Positions 25,290 through 33,297 of a DNA stretch of 64,000 nucleotides are shown in pieces. The notes beneath the pieces are model-generated. The model worked only from the letters and a program-made list of their open reading frames with translations, had not been told where the DNA came from and did no database searches. The stretch is from Shewanella psychrotolerans. Lineage in GTDB: Bacteria; Pseudomonadota; Gammaproteobacteria; Enterobacterales; Shewanellaceae. The stretch lies in assembly GCF_019457595.1 (NCBI RefSeq), contig NZ_CP080419.1:1-64000 (forward strand), written 5' to 3'. Position 1 is the stretch's first letter. The number at the start of each line of letters is the position of its first letter. The position numbers were made by a program, and so were the translations under genes.

Positions 25290-26747
25290 ATGCAATATAG
25301 AACAATAATAAGAATAACGGGTTTGTTGATGGGCCTGTTTTCTTTGTCATTACTCCCACCAGCACTTGTTGCCGTGATCTATAAAGATGGTGGAGGTACG
25401 GCATTTATTCAGGCATTCTTTCTGAGTTTAGTTTTTGGATTTTTGTTTTGGTATCCGAACCGTCACCATAAGAAAGATCTACGAACTCGAGAGGGCTTCT
25501 TGCTGGTGGTATTGTTTTGGGGCGTTCTAGGCTCTATTGGTGCCGTTCCTTTCATTTTTTCGAGTCAGCCAGATTTATCTATTACAGACAGTGTTTTTGA
25601 ATCCTTTTCGGCGCTGACTACGACTGGGGCCACGGTATTAGTTGGCCTAGACACTCTGCCTAAAGCAATTTTATTCTATCGTCATCTATTACAGTGGTTA
25701 GGAGGGATGGGGATCATTGTGCTTGCCGTCGCTATTTTACCTGTATTGGGCGTTGGGGGGATGCAGCTTTATCGAGCAGAAATACCTGGGCCAGTTAAAG
25801 ACAGTAAGATGACCCCCAGAATAGCCGAAACCGCTAAGGCGTTATGGTATATCTACCTAGCGCTGACCATTGCCTGTGCGTTTGCTTATTGGATCGCTGG
25901 AATGGATGTGTTTGACGCCATCTGTCACTCTTTTTCGACTATTGCTATTGGCGGTTTTTCGACTCACGATGCCAGTATGGGGTATTTTGACAGTACGGCC
26001 ATCAATATGGTTTGTGTGGTGTTCTTATTGATAGCAGCCCTCAATTTTAGCCTTCATTTTGCCGCCTTTACTCGGCGTGGTATTAATCTGAAAGTGTATT
26101 TTAGAGATGCTGAATTTAAAGCGTTGATCGTGATTCAATTGGCGTTGACTCTTATCTGTTTTGCGACGTTATATCATTCTGGCATCTATGATAGTGCTGA
26201 AGAAACCTTTGATTTTGCGTTATTCCAAGCTGTATCAATATCTACCACCGCCGGTTTCGGTACAGAAAGCTTTCATATGTGGCCGCTATTCTTGCCTATG
26301 TTGTTGATTTTTTCCAGTTTCATTGGTGGTTGTGGTGGTTCTACAGCTGGTGGCATTAAGGTGATGCGGATGATCTTATTGCTGCTGCAAGGTTCTAGAG
26401 AACTCAAACGTTTAATACATCCTCGAGGCATGTTCTCTATCCGTATTAATGGTAAGGCATTACCGGATCGTGTTATCGACGCTGTGTGGGGATTCTTTTC
26501 TGCTTATGCGTTAGTTTTTGTGGTTTGCATGTTGATCTTGATGGCGCTGGGTATGGATAATATTACCGCTTTTAGCGCTACTGCGGCGTGTTTAAACAAC
26601 CTTGGCCCGGGACTTGGCGAAGTGGCGAGTAACTATGCAAGTATCGGTGATGGTGAAAAATGGGTTTTGGTCGTAGCGATGTTATTCGGTCGATTAGAAG
26701 TGTTTACCTTACTGGTGCTGTTTACACCGACTTTTTGGAAGAATTGA
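25290..26747 (+). CDS. trkH: Trk potassium uptake protein TrkH
   Basis: TrkH is the inner-membrane K+-translocating subunit that works with the cytoplasmic NAD-binding TrkA. The 485-residue protein is highly hydrophobic, with about ten membrane spans and the four pore-loop filter regions, seen as TTTGAT, STIAIGGFS, STTAGFGTES and CLNNLGPG. Residues GGCGGSTAGGIK form the expected loop near 350. Its stop overlaps the hemG start by one base (TGATG), which suggests translational coupling. Confidence 0.95.
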   Translation: MQYRTIIRITGLLMGLFSLSLLPPALVAVIYKDGGGTAFIQAFFLSLVFGFLFWYPNRHHKKDLRTREGFLLVVLFWGVLGSIGAVPFIFSSQPDLSITDSVFESFSALTTTGATVLVGLDTLPKAILFYRHLLQWLGGMGIIVLAVAILPVLGVGGMQLYRAEIPGPVKDSKMTPRIAETAKALWYIYLALTIACAFAYWIAGMDVFDAICHSFSTIAIGGFSTHDASMGYFDSTAINMVCVVFLLIAALNFSLHFAAFTRRGINLKVYFRDAEFKALIVIQLALTLICFATLYHSGIYDSAEETFDFALFQAVSISTTAGFGTESFHMWPLFLPMLLIFSSFIGGCGGSTAGGIKVMRMILLLLQGSRELKRLIHPRGMFSIRINGKALPDRVIDAVWGFFSAYALVFVVCMLILMALGMDNITAFSATAACLNNLGPGLGEVASNYASIGDGEKWVLVVAMLFGRLEVFTLLVLFTPTFWKN

Positions 26748-27274
26748 TGAGCCGTACATTAATTATTTATTCAACTGTTGATGGTCAAACAAAAGCGATT
26801 TGTGATCGGATCCAGCAGATTTGTAAAACAGAAACACAGATGGTGACTATGGTTTCGCTAGAAGAAGCTCAGTCGGTCAATTTATCTTATTTCGATAAAG
26901 TGATTATCGGTGCCAGTATTCGTTATGGCAAACATAGGCCCGAACTGTTTCAGTATGTGAATCGTCACCGCGCAGCGCTTACCAGTAAGAAGAACGCTTT
27001 CTTCACGGTTAATGTTGTGGCGCGAAAGCCTGAGAAAAACACCCCTGAGACGAATCCCTATATGAAAAAGTTTATTCAACTTTCATTATGGCAACCGCAG
27101 CAGTTAGGTGTATTTGCTGGCAAAATTGATTATCCAAAGTATCGTTTCTTCGATAAGTTTATGATCCGTTTTATTATGTGGATCACCAAAGGACCAACTG
27201 ATACCTCAGGAACTTATGAATTTACAGATTGGGATAAAGTTGAAGAGTTTGCGAAAGCCTTTAGTGAGCGCTAA
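26747..27274 (+). CDS. hemG: Protoporphyrinogen IX dehydrogenase (quinone) HemG
   Basis: HemG is a membrane-associated FMN flavodoxin-like enzyme that oxidises protoporphyrinogen IX to protoporphyrin IX with quinone, late in heme synthesis. The 175-residue protein starts MSRTLIIYSTVDGQTKAIC with the FMN phosphate loop, has the GASIRYGKHRPELF segment, and carries the long HemG-specific loop NVVARKPEKNTPETNPYMKKF. Its position after trkH, overlapping by one base, is the same as in E. coli, so this is the canonical copy. A second HemG-like gene lies at 27876. Confidence 0.93.
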   Translation: MSRTLIIYSTVDGQTKAICDRIQQICKTETQMVTMVSLEEAQSVNLSYFDKVIIGASIRYGKHRPELFQYVNRHRAALTSKKNAFFTVNVVARKPEKNTPETNPYMKKFIQLSLWQPQQLGVFAGKIDYPKYRFFDKFMIRFIMWITKGPTDTSGTYEFTDWDKVEEFAKAFSER

Positions 27275-27286
27275 AGGCTTTATTTT
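27254..27286 (+). terminator. Intrinsic terminator overlapping the hemG stop
   Basis: AAAGCCTTTAG and CTAAAGGCTTT form a perfect 11-bp stem around six bases. The hemG stop codon lies inside the descending arm, and TATTTTA follows. It ends the pepQ-hemG transcript. Confidence 0.8.
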
Positions 27287-27297
27287 ATGGTACAGAG

Positions 27298-27603
27298 TTA
27301 TGCGCAGTAGCGCTTATAAAGAATAGAGATCACTTCGGTAACCTGCTCATTTTTTAAGGTGTAGTAGACGATCTGAGAACTCTTTCGGGTCGCTACTAAA
27401 TCTTCTGCGCGTAAAACGGCTAAGTGTTGTGACAATGCTGATTGGCTTAACGGCACTGTCTCATTGAGCTGAGTGACGCTTAATTCATTGTCTAATAGCT
27501 GGCACAAGATCATCAATCTGTATGGATTCGCAATCGCTTTTAGCCATTTGGCTGCGCTCTGAGCGTTAGTGACCATTGTATCTACATCAATATCTTTTTG
27601 CAT
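27298..27603 (-). CDS. ArsR-family regulator, BigR/SqrR/YgaV-like dithiol sensor
   Basis: The 101-residue winged-helix protein has the ArsR recognition helix in LSQSALSQHLAVLRAEDLV. No metal-binding ELCVCDL-type motif is present. Instead it keeps two cysteines, C34 in RLMILCQLL and C100 in the tail KRYCA. These match the pair used by BigR, SqrR and E. coli YgaV to sense persulfide or oxidants through a disulfide or polysulfide bridge. It is divergent from the second hemG, and its own upstream region has an imperfect inverted repeat. The sensing role is inferred from the cysteine pattern. Confidence 0.85.
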   Translation of the reverse strand: MQKDIDVDTMVTNAQSAAKWLKAIANPYRLMILCQLLDNELSVTQLNETVPLSQSALSQHLAVLRAEDLVATRKSSQIVYYTLKNEQVTEVISILYKRYCA

Positions 27604-27624
27604 ATGATGACTCTCTTGTATTCT

Positions 27625-27650
27625 ACTTGATTAGCTAATTCTAATTGAGT
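27625..27650. promoter_or_regulatory. Candidate operator of the ArsR-type regulator
   Basis: ACTTGATTAG, six bases, then CTAATTGAGT form an imperfect inverted repeat (8 of 10 pairs) that also contains the perfect palindrome ATTAGCTAAT. It lies 22 bases upstream of the regulator start, where an autoregulatory operator would be expected. The AT-rich ATTAG half-site is like those of BigR-type repressors; the assignment is inference. Confidence 0.5.
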
Positions 27651-27875
27651 GGTGTGGTGAAAGCAATGATACTCAGATAGTAGAAAGTGCTCAAACTTGA
27701 AAATGGGCAACTCAACAACGACATTACTTCAATTATGTTTCTATTCTACCGTTATTTTTTGTCGCATTTGGTGGTGTATTTCACAAAACCCTTAACTAAT
27801 TTGTGATCCACAGGCCTGTTTTAGATGCACTTTATTGTAACAATGTTATTAGACTTCTTTTATTGTGGACGCTTT

Positions 27876-28409
27876 ATGGCTTCGGTACTTATTGTTTATT
27901 ACTCGCGTGGCGGACATACCGCTAAAATCACTCAAGCTATGGCCGAACACCTACGCCAACAAGGGCATGAGTGTGATCTTTTTAGGATTGGTGAGTCAGG
28001 TGACATAAATTGGGATAAGTACGATAGTGTTGCTCTGGGTGCATGCGTACTCTACGGCACTTACGACAAGTCGGTTTTTGCATTTGTAGACCAATATCAG
28101 CAGCAACTTGAAGCCAAACCTAACAGCTTCTTTAGCGTTAATGTCGTCGCGCGTAATCCTGAGAAACGTATCCCTGAAAATAATAAGTATCTTCAGAAAT
28201 TTATCGAACTTTCTGCTTGGAAACCTAAAGATGTTAAAGTGATTGCGGGTAAGGTGGACTATCCTTCATGGCGTTGGTATGACCGTTGGATGATCCAGTT
28301 AATCATGAAGATGACCGATGGACCTACCGATCCTAAGGCGGTAATCGACTACACTGACTGGCAGGATGTTAATGTGTATGCGGAGCATTTGATAGACTTA
28401 CCCAAATAA
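27876..28409 (+). CDS. Second HemG-like flavodoxin protein
   Basis: The 177-residue protein is a close paralogue of the HemG at 26747. It has the FMN loop YYSRGGHTAKITQAM, GACVLYGTYDKSVFAF, the HemG loop NVVARNPEKRIPENNKYLQKF, and the C-terminal GKVDYPSWRWYDRW..GPTDP. The ATG at 27876 gives the normal length; an upstream start would add 17 hydrophobic residues. Keeping the HemG-specific loop suggests protoporphyrinogen oxidase activity, but a different quinone or menaquinone oxidoreductase role is possible. The gene has its own leader shared with the divergent ArsR regulator and its own terminator. Confidence 0.85.
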   Translation: MASVLIVYYSRGGHTAKITQAMAEHLRQQGHECDLFRIGESGDINWDKYDSVALGACVLYGTYDKSVFAFVDQYQQQLEAKPNSFFSVNVVARNPEKRIPENNKYLQKFIELSAWKPKDVKVIAGKVDYPSWRWYDRWMIQLIMKMTDGPTDPKAVIDYTDWQDVNVYAEHLIDLPK

Positions 28410-28422
28410 CGATTGATTTCCT

Positions 28423-28450
28423 AAAGAGCCTATATGGCTCTTTTTCTTTT
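28423..28450 (+). terminator. Intrinsic terminator of the second hemG-like gene
   Basis: AAAGAGCC and GGCTCTTT form a perfect 8-bp stem with a 5-base loop, followed by TTCTTTT. Confidence 0.85.
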
Positions 28451-28565
28451 CTAGGAGAACGCATTTTTGCCAGAGTGCTAGCCTTTTTGAGCTGTTACTG
28501 ATGCTTGTCATCTGGTAAGACCTCTGTTAGCCTTTTCTGCCCCCATTTATACGGATGTTAATGTT

Positions 28566-29096
28566 ATGAATCTCTACTTTCGCTTGTTTTGGCTGATGTT
28601 TTGGCGCGTGCGCCATTGCCGTAAGATCGATTTTCTTGGTACAAGTAGAATTGATTATCGGGCGCTGCCATTAGATTGCGATATCAACTTTCATCTGACT
28701 AATTCTCGTTATCCTGCGTTTATGGATTTGGCTCGTACTTATATGCTGGCAGAAATGGGGCTTTTAAAACGATTTTTAAAACTCAAGTGGATGCCTATCG
28801 TTAACGCTGCTGAATTTACTTATATTCGTGATATTAAGCCACTACATAAGTTTCAAATAGAGAGTAAGGTTGTTGGCTGGGATGAGAAATATTTTTATGT
28901 TGAGCAGCGCTTTGTTAGCGATGGTACTTTACGCTGCATCGTTCATGTCCGCGGGGTGTTTGTCTCTAATCGTAAGCAAGTTCCGATAACAGAGATGATT
29001 AAAGAAGCGGGATTTGAAGGTGAGACTCCAGTTTTGCCACCAGAAGTTGCAAAATGGAAGGAATTTCTTCAGCTTAAAAAAGAGCGCAATATCTAG
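28566..29096 (+). CDS. Hotdog-fold acyl-CoA thioesterase-like protein
   Basis: The 176-residue protein has an amphipathic, membrane-prone N-terminus (about residues 1-20) and a hotdog thioesterase domain of the 4HBT_2/THEM6 type. Visible landmarks are RIDYRALPLDCDINFHLTNS (about 28-47), YPAFMDLAR and FTYIRDIKPLHKFQIESKV. The Asp of the DxN-type motif near residue 39 is in place of the classic active-site Asp. Substrate is unknown. It is convergent with the GST gene, 26 bases apart. Confidence 0.78.
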   Translation: MNLYFRLFWLMFWRVRHCRKIDFLGTSRIDYRALPLDCDINFHLTNSRYPAFMDLARTYMLAEMGLLKRFLKLKWMPIVNAAEFTYIRDIKPLHKFQIESKVVGWDEKYFYVEQRFVSDGTLRCIVHVRGVFVSNRKQVPITEMIKEAGFEGETPVLPPEVAKWKEFLQLKKERNI

Positions 29097-29122
29097 GGCT
29101 CGTTGATTTTTCGGGTTGAATT

Positions 29123-29770
29123 TTACGGAATAGGGCGGAAACCTGCGAGTACAGCCGCTTTTTGTAGTTCGACTTCTTCTCGAACTTGTATCCAAGCACC
29201 ACGGGTTTCTGCTTGATATAGGTATCTATCGATCTCGTCAAATTCATACAGTTTAAATTCAATTTTTGCATCAATGAGACACGGTATCAGAGCACAATCT
29301 GCTAGTGTGAAACTATCTCCACATATCCAGTGATTAACAGCCAGTTTATCATTTAGCATGTTAATCGTTGCCAACACTTCTTTTTCAAGCTGCTTTAGCT
29401 TGATCGGATTTTGCTCCGCTCTGGCTTGTATTTGTTCAACTAAATAGAGTTTGTTGTTTAAATCGTTATCAATCAGTCGATCAAATAGCCGGACATCGAG
29501 AGCGCGTTCAAATTGTTGTGGAATCAATCGTGTTCCGGTTGAAAATTGGTGATCTATATATTCGATAATAATCGTTGATTCTGGCAGTAGTTCGCCCACG
29601 CTATTTTTGAGCAATGGGAGTTTTCCGGGTGGGTATTGATGCTTAAATTGCTGCCGCGAGAATGGGTCGCTTAGATCTATTACTCTTGGATAAAAGTTAG
29701 CTTGTTTCTCATAAAGCGCAATGAGTACTTTTTGAGAGTACCGAGACAGGGGATGGTAGAACAATTCCAT
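29123..29770 (-). CDS. Glutathione S-transferase family protein
   Basis: The 215-residue protein has a thioredoxin-like N-terminal domain (YHPLSRYSQKVLIALYEK, then PPGKLPLL with the cis-Pro and ESTIIIEYID) and an all-helical C-terminal domain with the family motif SFTLADCALIP near residue 155. The start of a classic GST catalytic Ser/Cys is not obvious, and the sequence is also reminiscent of SspA-like proteins. It lies downstream of the LysR gene on the same strand. Confidence 0.82.
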   Translation of the reverse strand: MELFYHPLSRYSQKVLIALYEKQANFYPRVIDLSDPFSRQQFKHQYPPGKLPLLKNSVGELLPESTIIIEYIDHQFSTGTRLIPQQFERALDVRLFDRLIDNDLNNKLYLVEQIQARAEQNPIKLKQLEKEVLATINMLNDKLAVNHWICGDSFTLADCALIPCLIDAKIEFKLYEFDEIDRYLYQAETRGAWIQVREEVELQKAAVLAGFRPIP

Positions 29771-29891
29771 CGTTATCAGTCTCCGTATGTCTCAATTTGA
29801 TACCTTAACTGTAGCGTGACTTTAGTGCTTTAGCAGAAACTTTCATCAAAAATGGTGACTTGGTGAAGTTAGTTTTACTGCTTAGTGGGCC

Positions 29892-30785
29892 TTATTGATA
29901 AAGACGTCGCTGTAAAAAAGTGAGCATCGCATGCACTCTTGCTGGGATAACATCTTCAAAATCATGCAACGCAAAAATTCCGCCTTTTCCTAAGTGGTAA
30001 TCAGGCATTATTCTGCGCAGCAAACCTTCTTGTATTGGTTGCTTAACCAGATGCTCTGGCAACATGGCTATGCCTAACCCTTCTTTGGCTAAAGTTAAGG
30101 TGCCAACAAGGGTATTGCAGTTGATAAAGGGCGTTAGTTGCAGGTTAAACTTGTCGCCTTCACTATTCTCAAACTGACAATTGCGCGGTAGCTGATGAGT
30201 GCTATGCATTATCCATTGGTGATGGGGCAGGCTATCGGGGTGTGATGGTGAGCCATGGGTTGCAAGGTATTCGGGACCTGCAACTAAATATTCATCATAT
30301 TCAGCTAATTCAACAGCGACCAGTTGTTCGTTATCGGCCTGACCTACCTGAATAGCAATATCGATATTATGTTCGAGTAAGTCGAGTTTACGGTCTTCAA
30401 ATAACAAACAGAGATGTATATGAGGATAGTGCTTCGTAAACTCCCTAAATAGCGGCACCAAAGCGAGTTCACCTATGGCTACAGGTGCGGATATCTTTAT
30501 TGTGCCATGCAATTGATCATCGCTTGGTATTATTGATGCTTCCGCCTGTTTTGCCAGTTTTAGTAGCTCTGCACAATAGTAATAGAATTGCTTTCCCTCT
30601 TGAGTCAAAGAGAGCTTACGTGTGGTGCGATAAAGTAGCTTGAGTTGGCAGTGAGCCTCTAATCGTTTTAGATGCTGACTCACCATAGAGCGACTAATGT
30701 TAAGCGCCTCTCCGGCTGCGGTGAGTGAACCTTTCTCCACAACACTGGCAAAAACCAACATTCGGTAAAGTTGTGATGGATCCAT
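29892..30785 (-). CDS. LysR-family transcriptional regulator
   Basis: The 297-residue protein has the N-terminal winged helix-turn-helix (about 1-60: VVEKGSLTAAGEALNISRSMVSQHLKRLEA) and a C-terminal effector domain with EHNIDIAIQVG and GLGIAMLPEHLV. The subgroup resembles the DsdC/YafC-like regulators. The nearest candidate target is the GST gene downstream; the divergent neighbour is the Tag-like gene at 31014. The effector is unknown. Confidence 0.88.
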   Translation of the reverse strand: MDPSQLYRMLVFASVVEKGSLTAAGEALNISRSMVSQHLKRLEAHCQLKLLYRTTRKLSLTQEGKQFYYYCAELLKLAKQAEASIIPSDDQLHGTIKISAPVAIGELALVPLFREFTKHYPHIHLCLLFEDRKLDLLEHNIDIAIQVGQADNEQLVAVELAEYDEYLVAGPEYLATHGSPSHPDSLPHHQWIMHSTHQLPRNCQFENSEGDKFNLQLTPFINCNTLVGTLTLAKEGLGIAMLPEHLVKQPIQEGLLRRIMPDYHLGKGGIFALHDFEDVIPARVHAMLTFLQRRLYQ

Positions 30786-31013
30786 ATTTCTTTTCCTTCA
30801 TTGCGCCCCAATTGTTTAGTTGAGGTTATCAAACAAACAATCTTATGATTATTTATTATTCATTTTATGCAATGTGTCAAAGTGGTCTATCGATTGTGTG
30901 GGATTTATTGCAGGGCTTTTTGATCGTTTTTTCGTTTTGAGTGGTATTGTACTTGTAGATTTGGAACATCATTTTTATGGATGTTATTTAATAATTAATG
31001 CAGAGAATTACGT

Positions 31014-31694
31014 TTGGAATCTTTTGAACAAATTTACCATCGCGCATGCGAACGCAAAGGGGGCGAAGCTTCGTTGCAGGCTCTAATGCCACGGCTAGTC
31101 GATAACAAAGCGATTGAACAGTATAGCGACGCACAATTGTTATCTGAGATCAGCAAGAAAGTGTTTCAGTGTGGTTTTGTTTGGCGAATTGTAGACAACA
31201 AGTGGCCTGCATATGAGCAAGCCTTTTTTAATTTTGAACCCCATAAAGTGTTAATGCTATCGCCTGAGCAATTACAGCAGCGTGCTAGTGATGAGAATTT
31301 GATTCGTCATCTCAAGAAAACGATGGCGATATATGATAACGCCTTGATGATACATGAGGTGAAATTGAAACATGGTAGCTTTGCCAAGTTTATTGCCGAT
31401 TGGCCAAGTGATGACATCATAGGCTTATGGAGTGAGCTTAAACGTCTTGGCAATCGTCTTGGCGGCAATACAGGCCCCTATTTTTTAAGAGCGATAGGAA
31501 AAGACACCTTTTTACTGACTGATGACATAAAAGGTTACTTGAAGGCCCATAATCTCATTGATTATGGATTTACCTCGAAGAGTGGGCTAAAGCAGGTTCA
31601 AGCTGTGTTTAATGCTTGGCAGCAAGAGTCTGGGTTATCATTTGCCGAGATCAGCAGGATCGTCGCGTGCAGCGTCGGGGATAACCGTATTTAG
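31014..31694 (+). CDS. Tag-like 3-methyladenine DNA glycosylase I (second copy)
   Basis: The 226-residue protein is a helix-hairpin-helix glycosylase related to Tag but longer, and it diverges from the canonical copy at 12159. The segments EISKKVFQCGFVWRIVDNKWPAYEQAFFNFEP and LGGNTGPYFLRAIGKDTFLLTDDI follow the family plan. The zinc-binding Cys/His residues of Tag are not visible. The start is a TTG at 31014 with AGAGA upstream; no in-frame ATG is available nearby. A role in alkylation repair is inferred. It stands alone, divergent from the LysR gene. Confidence 0.75.
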   Translation: MESFEQIYHRACERKGGEASLQALMPRLVDNKAIEQYSDAQLLSEISKKVFQCGFVWRIVDNKWPAYEQAFFNFEPHKVLMLSPEQLQQRASDENLIRHLKKTMAIYDNALMIHEVKLKHGSFAKFIADWPSDDIIGLWSELKRLGNRLGGNTGPYFLRAIGKDTFLLTDDIKGYLKAHNLIDYGFTSKSGLKQVQAVFNAWQQESGLSFAEISRIVACSVGDNRI

Positions 31695-31771
31695 TCTTGA
31701 TTAGCTGTCGATTGATATTGTTTATTTGGCATTATTACGCTGTTGATATATAGCATTTAAGATCAGTTATC

Positions 31772-31811
31772 GCCCAGTGTGACTTGAAATTCACTCTTCT
31801 TGGGCTTTTTA
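31772..31811 (+). terminator. Probable terminator of the Tag-like gene, in the 433-bp gap 31695-32127
   Basis: GCCCA at 31772-31776 pairs with TGGGC at 31801-31805, with an inner GTGA/TCAC pairing, and five T's follow. The stem is interrupted, so strength is uncertain. The rest of the gap up to 32068 is AT-rich with no recognisable gene. Confidence 0.5.
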
Positions 31812-32068
31812 TATCGTACTTTTAACTGATTTTTACTTGATGTGATGATGTATATGGTTGATCGTGGTGATCACATTTTTAAAACATTAGCTATTCTTTT
31901 GGTGGTCTTTCGTTGCTTTTTTAACCCAAGAGTAATATTGGTAAGTGGTTTAACATAATAATTTGCATTAACTTACAAAATTGGCCGTGTATTGTTCTTG
32001 TCGGCATTGGCTAGGTGTGAGATAAATACTATCTCAATTTTTAAAATAAATTATGCCTCCAAAAGACA

Positions 32069-32102
32069 GCCCTATAGCATTTGCTATCAATGGGCGTTTT
32101 TT
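32069..32102 (+). promoter_or_regulatory. Terminator-like leader hairpin before the RND operon
   Basis: GCCC-T-ATAGC-ATTT-GCTAT-CAAT-GGGC forms a bulged hairpin (4-bp and 5-bp stems), followed directly by a six-T run. It ends only 25 bases before the efflux adaptor start codon. Such placement fits an attenuator or a read-through barrier; no ligand-binding domain or leader peptide was identified. Confidence 0.55.
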
Positions 32103-32127
32103 GTTGTGGCCTTGATTAGGAGTTCTC

Positions 32128-33288
32128 ATGCGGCAAATAGTTAAAATTGCCTCAGTTATTGGTGTGGCGTTATGGATAACGGGTTGTGGTCAGCAAGAGG
32201 CACAAAGTCAGTCAGCTGCGGCTCCACGAAGTACCGAAGTCGGTGTGATCAAGGTTGTTGCTCAACCACAAGCAATTCAAGTCGAATTGCCAGGGAGAAG
32301 CAAGGCATTCTTAGAGGCTGAGGTTAGACCTCAGGTTTCCGGTATCATTACCGAGCGCGGCTTCGTTGAGGGCGCTGAGGTTAAAAAAGGACAGTCGCTG
32401 TACCAAATTGACTCGTCAACTTATCGAGCTGCTTTAGTGAGTGCTGAAGCGGATCTCGCTCGTGCAAATGCAAGCTTAGCTTCGGCTAAAGCGAAAGCTG
32501 CCCGTTATAAGGCGCTGCTAACAACGAATGCAATTAGTGAACAAGACTTTGATGAAGCGGATGCGGCTTATAAAGAAGCATTAGCGGGTGTCACCGTTGC
32601 TAAAGCTGCGATAAATACTGCAACAATTAATCTTGAGTATACTCAAGTTCAAGCGCCGATCTCTGGCCGTATTGGTAAATCTAGTGTCACCGCTGGTGCA
32701 TTGGTTACGGCGAATCAAAGCCAAACCTTAGCGACGATTCAACAGCTTGATCCTATTAACGTCGATATTGCGCAATCGAGTGCGCAACTGCTCCGTTTAA
32801 AAGCCAAGCTAAAACAGGGCTCATTGCAGGCTACAGAAAATGCTGACGTGACCTTGGTTCTGGAAGATGGCAGCCAATACCCTCATTCTGGTACGCTACA
32901 GTTTTCTGAGGTGAGTGTTGATGAAAATACAGGGTCGGTCACTTTACGTGCTGAATTCCCTAACCCTGATGGCGTATTGCTACCTGGTATGTATGTACGT
33001 GCCGTGCTCAATGCGGGTACAGATCCGAAAGCGATACTCGTTCCTCAAAAGGCGATAACCCGCAATACCAAAGGCCAAGCCGTTGCTATGGTCATTGGTG
33101 CTGACAACAAAGTTGAACCACGCGTTGTCACTACTGCCGAGGTTATTGATCATCAGTGGCGTATAACCGATGGGTTGGCTGTAGGTGATCAACTGATTGT
33201 TGAGGGACTACAAAAAATTCGTCCAGGAGCAGCTGTTATCGGTAAGCCTATAAGCGATATGACATCAGATAAGCAACAACAAAAGTAG
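32128..33288 (+). CDS. RND efflux periplasmic adaptor, AcrA/MexA type
   Basis: The 386-residue protein is a membrane-fusion adaptor. It has a lipoprotein signal peptide (lipobox ITGC, Cys about 20), the lipoyl domain halves around RPQVSGIITERGF and TQVQAPISGRIGKSSV, an alpha-hairpin coiled coil rich in Ala (about 90-160), and the C-terminal membrane-proximal domain ending RPGAAVIGKP. It links the inner-membrane pump encoded 9 bases downstream to a TolC-type outer-membrane channel, which is not encoded here. Confidence 0.93.
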   Translation: MRQIVKIASVIGVALWITGCGQQEAQSQSAAAPRSTEVGVIKVVAQPQAIQVELPGRSKAFLEAEVRPQVSGIITERGFVEGAEVKKGQSLYQIDSSTYRAALVSAEADLARANASLASAKAKAARYKALLTTNAISEQDFDEADAAYKEALAGVTVAKAAINTATINLEYTQVQAPISGRIGKSSVTAGALVTANQSQTLATIQQLDPINVDIAQSSAQLLRLKAKLKQGSLQATENADVTLVLEDGSQYPHSGTLQFSEVSVDENTGSVTLRAEFPNPDGVLLPGMYVRAVLNAGTDPKAILVPQKAITRNTKGQAVAMVIGADNKVEPRVVTTAEVIDHQWRITDGLAVGDQLIVEGLQKIRPGAAVIGKPISDMTSDKQQQK

Positions 33289-33297
33289 GGTAAAATT

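Noticed and set aside
30820-31086. 88-codon frame before the Tag-like gene
   Set aside because: It overlaps the real gene out of frame, has no recognisable domain, and begins in an AT-rich promoter region.
31860-31880. CRP-like sequence GGTGATCACA upstream of the RND operon
   Set aside because: Only one half-site (TCACA) is good; the other half lacks TGTGA at the six-base spacing.
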